DNA of 57,997 nt from Candidatus Zixiibacteriota bacterium (GTDB lineage Bacteria > Zixibacteria > MSB-5A5 > JAABVY01 > JAHJOQ01): positions 1 to 57,997 of the forward strand of contig JAHJOQ010000053.1 in NCBI GenBank assembly GCA_018820315.1. Reading direction: 5' to 3'. The translations under genes and the position numbers were made by a program. Below, one piece after another: positions 43,984 to 52,800 of this stretch. The notes under the pieces are model-generated. The model saw only the letters and a program-made list of their open reading frames with translations. It was not told the DNA's origin and made no database searches. Each line of letters opens with the position of its first letter. Position 1 is the stretch's first letter.

Positions 43984-44330
43984 CTATTTCTCCGCAGACT
44001 TTCTTAACAATTGTGGACAACTACAACTCCAGGGTTGTCATGCATTTGTCGCTACTTTGCATCCCAGTATGAGCCACTTATCCACATTCAACAGCTTGAA
44101 ATGACCAAGTGAATGTGAGAACTGGAGACCATTTCGCCGAATCATGACGTTATCAACATGTTGTTAACACATTAATAACCAACAAGTTCCGAAAGCAAAT
44201 GTTGTCAAAAAACGAGGACTTGTCAAGTTTCGCAAGGTATAAAATAGCCGTATTGTAATGGTGTGATGCACAAGCAATTATGGGCAATGATTGACAGGGA
44301 AGATCTCTGTGTTCTCCACAGTAGATACAC
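43984..44330. other. Likely replication origin (oriC) upstream of dnaA
   Basis: The region has one perfect DnaA box, TTATCCACA at 44078-44086, and close variants: TTGTCCACA on the minus strand at 44012-44020, TTATCAACA at 44150-44158 and TTCTCCACA at 44312-44320. Between about 44150 and 44260 the DNA is AT-rich (for example TTAACACATTAATAACC), suitable as an unwinding element. Location beside dnaA-dnaN-recF-gyrB is classical. Box number is modest, so the exact limits are uncertain. Confidence 0.65.
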
Positions 44331-44413
44331 CCCGACCGTAGGCGTCGGTCTATTAACCGGTTATTGAAGTGCTGCGGGATGACTTCTCCAATAGCGGCTG
44401 CAGATCACCTCAT

Positions 44414-44830
44414 CTACAATCGCTGAACTCGTGAGTCGTTCTGGCTGATGATATCCTCGAGGGTCGTCGATTGGATGATATCCTCGATCGACGATTGGAT
44501 GTTTCTCCATACGCCTTTCAAAGAGCAATTCTTCACAAATTCGCACTGATCAGGGCTGGTGAGGCAGCCGTATGTTACGATTGGCCCCTGCACAGCCTCG
44601 ATTATTGTCTTCAGTGTGATTAATTTAGGTGAGTGATTCAGGGTGATTCCACCCCCATATCCTCTAGCGGTCTTGACGAGTCCTGCCCGAGAGAGGTCGC
44701 TTAGTATGTGTGCGAGGAATTTTGGGGGGATCTTCTGATTCAGTGCTATGTCTTCAGACTTGCAGAGATCTCCGGATTTCGCGAGCTCCCACAACGCCCT
44801 TATTGCATATTCTGTTCTGTTGGATATCAT
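44414..44830 (-). CDS. Rrf2-family transcriptional regulator with a cysteine cluster
   Basis: The protein is 138 residues, with a winged-helix domain (EYAIRALWELAKSG, then IPPKFLAHILSDLSRAGLVK and GYGGGITLNHSP wing). Cys89, Cys96 and Cys102 (C-x6-C-x5-C) match the [2Fe-2S] ligand region of IscR/NsrR-type members (usually C-x5-C-x5-C), so it may sense iron-sulfur status, nitric oxide or redox. A perfect 14-bp palindrome lies right before the start codon and is a likely autoregulatory site. Its targets beyond itself are not visible. Confidence 0.88.
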   Translation of the reverse strand: MISNRTEYAIRALWELAKSGDLCKSEDIALNQKIPPKFLAHILSDLSRAGLVKTARGYGGGITLNHSPKLITLKTIIEAVQGPIVTYGCLTSPDQCEFVKNCSLKGVWRNIQSSIEDIIQSTTLEDIISQNDSRVQRL

Positions 44831-44837
44831 GACTAAT

Positions 44838-44851
44838 TTGTCTTAAGACAA
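44838..44851. promoter_or_regulatory. Palindromic operator before the Rrf2 gene
   Basis: TTGTCTTAAGACAA is a perfect 14-bp palindrome, 7 nt upstream of the Rrf2 start codon. Rrf2 proteins bind such dyads as dimers. Its position, overlapping where the ribosome site and promoter would lie, fits autorepression. Confidence 0.6.
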
Positions 44852-45105
44852 TCCACGATAGCATATTCGCAGTCCCAATAATACAGCATTGAGTCGCGAT
44901 GTCAATCGGTTTCTGAGGGCCTGACGACAGGATAGGGGCGTCGTTCGGGCAATTAAGCAGTCACTGTCCTTCCGTAGCTTAGGATCTCTCCGTGGTGATC
45001 TTCTCCAGTGATTGATCGAGGTTACTGTTGGGTGCTCCTTCTTCTATGTTCGGCTGTTTGCCGTTCGTTCAGCAGCGTGGAAGTAGTCCGCACGGGCTTC
45101 TGGAA
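44852..45105. other. Intergenic stretch without a recognisable gene
   Basis: Short open frames here do not resemble any family. It must hold the Rrf2 promoter and the 3' end of the unknown gene at 45106-45699. No clear hairpin or repeat was seen. Confidence 0.35.
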
Positions 45106-45699
45106 TCATGGAATGGCGTCAACGTCTATTCCTGGAATCTGCTGCTCTTGCAGCACTCCGGGGACTTGAAACAGCAGTTGCAAACCTTTGGACTTTTCAT
45201 CAAGAGGAAGCACTTTCATTCTGGTTCTCCGTTTGAGGTTGACAAACTCGAACCGTTTGGACTTCGAATAAAGAAGTTGCAGGGTACACGCCAGGGCCTC
45301 TATCAAATCAGTCAGGCATAATATCGTGAATCCGAAATTGCTTCTGTTATTGGCCACGGTGATTTCAGGTTCGTCGTAGCTGAGTCCCAGAAGATCTGGA
45401 TGCTGCGAATTACCATCGAGGCGTTCGCTGCGCGACGGTATGATTGACTTCGATGCAGAGACGGCCTCCAGTGACTTGCTCGGGACATCAAATCCGATGA
45501 TGAAACTCGAAAGAGACTTTGGAAGCGGGAGAGCAGAGACCAGCACTGATTTCATGATCGCGCCGAGATCATCATGGTTGCAGCCCTGCTGTAGTATGAA
45601 GCGGACTGTCTCGGCAGCTTCACGCAAGTCGTCAATCGACGTAACAAGGTACCGTATGGTTCTTGGGGCTCCGTACGTTTCTAAGATATGCGTATCCAT
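45106..45699 (-). CDS. Unknown protein
   Basis: I do not recognise this 197-residue protein. It looks soluble: no signal peptide or membrane helix. It has an N-terminal helical segment (DDLREAAETVRFILQQGCNHDD) and a mixed C-terminal part (LTDLIEALACTLQLLYSKSKR). Six or so Arg/Lys precede the end. There is no obvious ribosome site before the ATG. It lies in the quiet region between oriC and the porV-like gene, with a terminator of the latter 120 nt upstream. It could be real or spurious; the length makes it plausible. Confidence 0.4.
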   Translation of the reverse strand: MDTHILETYGAPRTIRYLVTSIDDLREAAETVRFILQQGCNHDDLGAIMKSVLVSALPLPKSLSSFIIGFDVPSKSLEAVSASKSIIPSRSERLDGNSQHPDLLGLSYDEPEITVANNRSNFGFTILCLTDLIEALACTLQLLYSKSKRFEFVNLKRRTRMKVLPLDEKSKGLQLLFQVPGVLQEQQIPGIDVDAIP

Positions 45700-45821
45700 A
45701 GTGCTTCACTATCAGTATCGGCACAAGGCACCAACACTTTTGTGAATAATCCGGTTCCAGCCATCGATTCTCGTAGAATCTGCAGGGATATTGTCAAAGT
45801 GGACTGGCGGATGAGTATATC

Positions 45822-45860
45822 CACAACAAAACCGCCCCCGCATATTGCGGAGGCGGTTAA
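45822..45860 (-). terminator. Rho-independent terminator of the porV-like gene
   Basis: On the minus strand, AACCGCCTCCGC pairs with GCGGGGGCGGTT (one G-T pair) over a short loop, followed at once by TTTTGTTGT. It lies 22 nt past the stop of the porV-like gene. It is the clearest terminator in the window. Confidence 0.85.
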
Positions 45861-45881
45861 TGTCAAAGAAAACACAGTCAA

Positions 45882-46793
45882 CTATGGAATGTCGACCGTG
45901 AGACTTATCCTGTGGTTTTCTCCGAACGCATCGCTAGCTTCAGTGATGTAAGCATAATCAATGCTGTATCTTCCGGCGATCTTCAGACCGGCACCGATAG
46001 TGAAATCACCATCATTGACACCACCGCGGACCGCTCCCCAGTAGTTCGTTCCGAACTGAGTGGCATATTCAGCACCTGCTCTGAGCTTGATCTCAGAACG
46101 ATGCTGAACCTTCTCAATCTCGATCGGAATGGTGAAGCCTGTGGTCGGGAAGACAACCGCTCCGACACGGAACGTCATCGGAACATAGTCACCGACTTTC
46201 GTACCGAGATCGGCAGCAGTGATACCCAATTGGGCAGTACTGCTGATGTTGTACAGAACGCCGACATCGAAGCCTACGCCCGTCTTCGTGTAGTCGTCAA
46301 TCTTCTGATAGACGACCTTTGCAGTCACACCCAACGCCAGATCTGTAGCCATGTTGTTGCCCCACGAGAACAGGAACGCATGATCGTTAGCGTTGAAATC
46401 AGCTTCACGAACTCCGTTAGACGTATATGACGCGATGTCCGAAGTCCCGGCATTGAGCCAGGAGAAGCCGATCGTACCGAAACGGAAGCCCCCACCTGCG
46501 ATTGACAGATAGTTGTACTTCCGATCCACTCCCATATTCGCAGCAATCATGCTGGAGAAGGAGAATTTTCCAACATGTGATAGGCCTGCCGGGTTCCAGT
46601 AGCCCGCCGTAGCGTCATCTGCCACGGCTACGTAGGCACCACCCATACCAAGAGCACGCGCCCCCACACCCATGCGCAGAAATGGCATTGCATGGTTGTA
46701 GTCCTTGGCTACAGCAACCTCTGAGCAACCCACCACCATCAGGATGAAAAGCGCTAAGCTTAAAGCTAACGTCTTTCTTGAGTTTCTCGTCAT
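45882..46793 (-). CDS. PorV/PorQ-like outer-membrane protein (UPF0164-type)
   Basis: The protein is 303 residues. An export signal ends near residue 29; VVGC could be a lipobox. The diagnostic N-terminal motif FLRMGVGARALGMGGAYVAV, with DDATAGYWNPAGL, is present, and the rest alternates as a beta-barrel (FadL-like fold). In Bacteroidota, PorV is the outer-membrane carrier that hands type IX cargo to the attachment complex. The gene lies 70 nt after the giant gene and has AAGGGA before its ATG. Whether a full type IX system exists in this organism is not shown by the window. Confidence 0.85.
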   Translation of the reverse strand: MTRNSRKTLALSLALFILMVVGCSEVAVAKDYNHAMPFLRMGVGARALGMGGAYVAVADDATAGYWNPAGLSHVGKFSFSSMIAANMGVDRKYNYLSIAGGGFRFGTIGFSWLNAGTSDIASYTSNGVREADFNANDHAFLFSWGNNMATDLALGVTAKVVYQKIDDYTKTGVGFDVGVLYNISSTAQLGITAADLGTKVGDYVPMTFRVGAVVFPTTGFTIPIEIEKVQHRSEIKLRAGAEYATQFGTNYWGAVRGGVNDGDFTIGAGLKIAGRYSIDYAYITEASDAFGENHRISLTVDIP

Positions 46794-46827
46794 TTCTGTA
46801 TCATCCCTTCTTATAAGGTGTCCACAA

Positions 46828-46851
46828 GTCCCGGGGTATTACCCCCGGGAC
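46828..46851. other. Strong hairpin between the giant gene and the porV-like gene
   Basis: GTCCCGGGGT pairs with ACCCCCGGGAC, a GC-rich 10-bp stem with a very short loop, starting 12 nt past the stop of the giant gene. No T-tract follows on the minus strand, so it is more likely an RNA-stability or partial-termination element that lets porV expression continue. Confidence 0.6.
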
Positions 46852-46862
46852 CTGCAGGTGAG

Positions 46863-49800
46863 TTACTTTTCTATAACGGCAATCTTCACGGTCTTGTGAT
46901 TGCCGTCGGCGGTTTGGACGTATGCGAAATAGACACCATTCGCAACGAGCTCACCGTCATCGGTACGACCTTTCCAGGTGGTCTGACCAGCCAGTAGTGA
47001 CCGTACAAGCTCACCACCAAAATCGTAGATCTTGATCGTGATCCCGTTGCCGTTGAAGCCCGTGACGATCGTCGTCTCTTCTCCAGCACTCGGGTCAAAC
47101 GGGTTCGGGAAGTTGTACGCATCTCCGGCGTCGGTGTAATCACCCGGACCGAAGGCCGACCATGTACGAACGGTCTTGTTGCCGGTATCATCGTAAGCGA
47201 TGATTGTCGTCTGTACTCCCGCTGTCGGACAGTACGAGATGTAGCCGGATTCCTCGTCGAAGCTGTACTGACCAGCTTCGAGATCGCCTGCGACCTCATC
47301 GATTGCGACGCCATCCTCGAGTACCTCGATGCTCTCGATACCGGCGCCGTCATCTACGACCTGGATCATGACCGGACACGTCTTCGGAAGCGCATCGAAC
47401 AGATTCGACTCGCTTTCGCCCTGAGCGAAGACAGACGGGCCGAAGTAGTCGACAGCCAGAATCTGGAACCACGGATCGGTTACGTTGTCCACGCAATCCC
47501 AGACACCGTGACCGTGCAGGTAGTATTCATCCCATTCGCCGTAGGCGACCGGGTCACCTTCGCTATAGTAGGCAGTGTTGTCACTACGTGTGCCGTCGTA
47601 GATCGCGACACCAATTGCGCGCTTGTGTTCAAGCTCGTAGTGAGTCGTGATCGTGATCGTGTTTCCATCGCGGTAGTAATCTACCTGACCCGGGAAGAAC
47701 GTGCCGAGGAAGAACAACTGCTCGGTCTGATTCGGATTCATCGGATCCGTGCTGGTTGTCTGAATCGCTACGACGTCGACGAATACGTGATCCCAATCGA
47801 CACCGGCGCCTTCGCCGTCATCGATCGTGAATGTGATCGTCGGGTTCTTCGAGACATAGTAGTTCTCGAATACCACTGTCGGAGGAGTGCAATCAACCTC
47901 GAACGTCCATGTCAGCGTTGCAGTGTTGTTCTGATCGTTGGTGGCACTGATCCAAAGTGTGTTAGTGCCACATGGCAATGCAGGAGCATCGTTGTTCATC
48001 CAGATACCCAACAACTGGCTGACCCCGTCGTAATTGGTATTCCACATCTCGGAATCGCTACCGTTTCTGTGGATGTATGTACCGTTCAGTTTGACCACGA
48101 AGTCGAAGTTGGACTCCGAAGTGCCTGCGAATTCATCGACCACCTTGAAGACGAACTTCGGAGTTTCCTCCCAGTCGGCATCCCACTCGCCGTAGTAATA
48201 CGGGTTGTACGGACCAACGAAATCGTTGCATAATGGATATGCATCGAAGAACTCGATGGTAACCGGACCCGGGTCGTCATCAGGTACGATTGCGACTACA
48301 GCATAGATACCGTACAGACAGTCGGTTGAGAACTCAACCCACCGCTGTTCACCAACCGTGTAGAATCCGGCATCGCCATTGAGGAAGTAGATTCCGCTAC
48401 GGTTCCATTCCGAGTAGTCGGCGTTCCAACGAACAACCAACAGCGACTCGGCCGGAACATCGGAATCGAACGTCATATTGATGACTGCATAGCGATTATC
48501 CGGGAAGCAGCAAGGTGTGAACAGACTCAGGTCGCCGCCGTTACCCTTGATCGGTGCATCGTACTCTTCATAACAACCGATGAAGTGGGCGAGTCCGTTC
48601 TCATTCGGCACAGGTTGCCAGGTATCCTGCTGAGCGCCGGATCTCGGCAGCCATGTTTCGAGAACCGTCAGACATCCACCGTAAGTGCCGTCCGGTATGT
48701 AAACCGAAGCGCTTCCGCCGTTGCCATAAACGGTACCGTTCGTACCCAGATCATCGTAGAATGTGTACGTATTGACAGTGGTGTACTGGGCACTGGCACC
48801 ATCCGCGGCACCAACCATGAACACCGCCATACCGTCACAGTATACCGCATCAGGATGAACATCTTCCTGGAAATACTCACCCTGGAGGTTTTCGTTCAGC
48901 GAGATAGATTCATACGAGAAACTTCCTGCCTGTTCGTAAACACCCAGCGCAGCCGGTGCGTCACCTGAAGCGGCCGCCACTCGGAGTACCAATTCGAAGT
49001 AGTCATCCTCGTAGTTCTTGTATGTTGCGAGACCGGAGAGTTCCTCGCCGGCTTCGAACACCAGACCACCCGCGCCATCTGCGACAGCATCGATAATCAA
49101 TGCATTACCCGGAAGGGTATTGCCTGAACCATCAGTGGCCTGCATGCGGAACTGGAGGTCGCCATTAACCGAGCTCGCATCGAACTCAGTCCACCAGAAG
49201 TCGCTTACGGCGACGGCGCCTGTACCAACTCCGTACCAGCCATTGCCATTGTTGTACTCGAAGAGCACATACGAGGCATCACTGGACCAGTCAAAGCCGT
49301 ACAGTCTTCCATCATGGTAACCGACAATTGATGTCCACGGTGCGGACTGATCAGTGATAGAACCACTGACCGGGCCAACCGTGTCGGCATTTCCAACAGC
49401 ATCCCAACCGTAGAAATAGAACCTGTAGGTTCCGGTCGAGAGTCCGGAGATATTGAACCAGGCTCCGTGGATGCCGTCCGTTGCCGGATCGATCAGGCTG
49501 TACATCATCTGGGAGCCGGTGCTGTTTCTGATCTCAAATGCGACCGCGGCCATTCCTGAATTGGCCCCAGTTGAGGAACCATTATCAAAGAATGAGCCTT
49601 CCACCCAAATCGTATCCATTCCAGTCAGATCGAGCGCGGGATCATTACCAGCCTCGACATCCTGACCGGCGATCTGTGTGGCAGCAATAACCGGGTTGAC
49701 CGCATCATAGTAGAATGTCCACCTGTCGGAATCAGTGTAGCGTCCTGCACGGTTCCAGGCCCTCACTCTGAAGTGATAGGCACCGTCCGTCGGGCTGCCC

Positions 49801-52800
49801 AGTGTTGCCGAGTATGGTGGGTAGTAATCACGTGCCCAGGTTGTCCACGATCCGCTCAGTACGTTCTTGTACTGGAACCAGATCGAGTCGATCGGAATGT
49901 CGCCGTTGTCGGCTGACGCGCCGAATGTGTAACCTGCACCGATGAAGCCGGAGTCGGCAACGCCTTGTGGAGCAGTCATTGTCACTGTCGGCAGTGCATT
50001 CGCGATGTAGATCTTGGTCGCAGTCGGGTTTGCATCACGATTGAATGAAGAATCAACCGCAACAGCTCTCACCCAAACCCAACCATCGGCGACATTGCCG
50101 AGTGTTGGCCAGGTGATCGGGAAAGTGCCTTGGCTGCTCGATGAGTCGATCGGCATCCAGGTAGATCCGCCGTCTTCCATATATTCATAGACGACTTTTC
50201 TGAGCTGGTAGCCGTTGAGGGCGGCAGCCGTCAGGCTGACGTTACCCCATACGTACTGTTCCCAGGTGAGGCTGGAAATCAGCGCCTGATTAGGATCGAC
50301 GTCGAGAATCGTGATTGCGATTGTATCGGCTACGAACGCTCTGTTGAGACTGTCTTCCTTCTGGACAACCAGAGAGCTGCCACCGTAGAAGTTGTTTTCG
50401 ACGTTTGCGTCCGTGTAGATGCCGAGATCGTACGGGTTAAAGGTGGCTTCGTACCACGGCTCCGGTCCAACCTGAGCCAGAGGAGTCAGCGTGCCGGAGT
50501 TCAACCAGTAGTAGTTAACTCTGGTGACCTCAAAAGAGTCGGCCATTGGGATGGTCTGCGACCAAACCGTCATGTCCTCTCTTGCCTGTGCGAACACCGA
50601 ACCCGCACCCATCAACTTCGTCGACGGTGTGTAGAAGGTGACTCCACCAGACTCGAATTGCCTGAAGGCAAAGTCGGCCGGTGAGTTGTCAACCATCCAG
50701 GTGCCGTCTGAGTTGACGTTCAGGGCATCAAATGTGTTGTCATCCGGGAAGCCATCTGCGTCATAGTCCCACATAACATTGCCGGTTATGTCGGTGGCTA
50801 TTACGCGGAAATCATTGTAGATATCCGACAGAGTGGCTGTATTGAAGTTGTACCATACATACACGCCTTCATCAGTCGCCGGACCCATCGTACCGATCAA
50901 AGTCCAGTTCGTGAAGATGTCCGGATTCCAGCTCGGCTTCGTATAGAGCTTAAGCGACGCGAAGTCATTGTAGCTCTCCTGAATCTCAGCGTAGAAGTCG
51001 ACCACTCCGGCCAACATGCTGACGCCGTTGATCGAAGCGGCGTTCGGACAGGTAAGCATAATGTCCGTAGCCGTCGAATCGAGCTGAACCGTGATTACCG
51101 GTGTGTATGAAGTATTCTGAACATCATCATAGAACTTCGCACGCAGGTAGACAATTGCGTCGCCCGCGAATGCGCGGTTATCCCACGATGCAGTGTAGAC
51201 GCCTGAGACCGGAACGGTCTGGACATCAAACACGCTGTAGGCAGCATCGTATTCGAGCGAATGCTCAAAGTCGACACGTGTCACCGACGAAGGATCATAG
51301 GAGTTCGGATTCACCATCGCCGTGACAAACAGTGGCTGTAGTGCACTGTTCATGCGGCGAACTCTCTGGCCGTCGACCGGAGCGGTGATCATACCCCACG
51401 CTGCATCTTCATCAGGTGTGCAAACTTCGAACATTACCCAGCCGATCTTGCCATCGGAACGGGTTACCTTGACGGTGACGTCTTCGGTGCCCTTCGGGAA
51501 GTTCGTGCAATCGAGGTTGAACGTGTAAGGCATCGTAGTGACGGCCTCGTCGTAGAACACTCTGTTCGCCCAGCTTGTGTCATCGACGGTCACGGAGACG
51601 ATAAACTCTTCGCCTGCGATGAAGTCGGTCACGTCAATCTCTACCACGTTGTTCGCGTCACGAGTGACGTTATAGCCGCAGGTGCTCTGTGGTGACACGG
51701 TGTCATTCACGTCAAGCACCACAACCGGCAGACCTGTGTAGAACCAAGTGAAACTGTAGGCTCCACACGCGATATATCCGGCAGGAGCTGTTGTCACATT
51801 TCCTACGTCATCAACCGCAGCAATTGCGAACTCGTATGTATCGTCAGCGGTCGCACCCGGGAATGCTCCAAGCATCAAAGCGTTGGTAACAGTCATGGTG
51901 AACTGCTGTCCGCCACCTACCTGGGTCATTCCGCCGAGCGAAATCCATGCGCCCGGAGTGCCGGTTCCAAGATCGGCATCGCGAACGAAGAGAGTCGCTC
52001 CATTAATATCAGGATCGGGTGACTCTGCCACGACCGTCATCGGATTCGTGATTCCGTACATTCCGCCTGACGCCGGGAAGTTGATGCAAGCCGTTGGAGC
52101 TTCGCAATCAGCTACCTGAGAAACGCGCGTGAAATTCCACTCGCGGTTGTTAGCGTCATCGATTGTACGAACCACGAATTGATATGTCGTTCCGTGAGTC
52201 AGAATGACCGTACCATCGGTTGTCCAGGAAGTGGTCGTGGAGGAACCGACTGCTGAAGTCGTATCAGCAGCATCCCACACGCCGTCGCCGCCGTCCCAGA
52301 AGACCAGGTAAAGCGAGTCATCGGGATTGCCTGCAGTCCAACTCAGGTTGATAGCGCAGGCACCCTGCGACGGAGTCAAGGCGGTTACTGGCAGAGGTGA
52401 TCTGGTGTCGACCGGGAAAATGATCACGCTGCTTGTAGCAACGGTGGTATTACCGGCGTCATCTTCCAGAGTCGCTTCGACCGTGTGCAGACTGGCCGCA
52501 GTGTCCACGCCGAACGCGCCGCCATCGGCGACTGTCCAGGTGTAGGAGTACTCACCGGTTACGAGAGTGTCCTCCACGCACTGCGTCTGACTTCCGCCAA
52601 GACCGGACATAAACAGATCCAACATGACCTCACAGGTCGCAATCAGATCCGGGGTGGTTGAAGCATCAAGCGTAAACTTAACTTCGTCTCCGATATTGAT
52701 AACATTGTTGGAGTCGAGATCAAGATTACGAGTGTATGTGAAGCTCACTGGAGCCGCAGGCGGCTGATTGTCAATTGCGAAGTGAGCCACATTAGAATCT

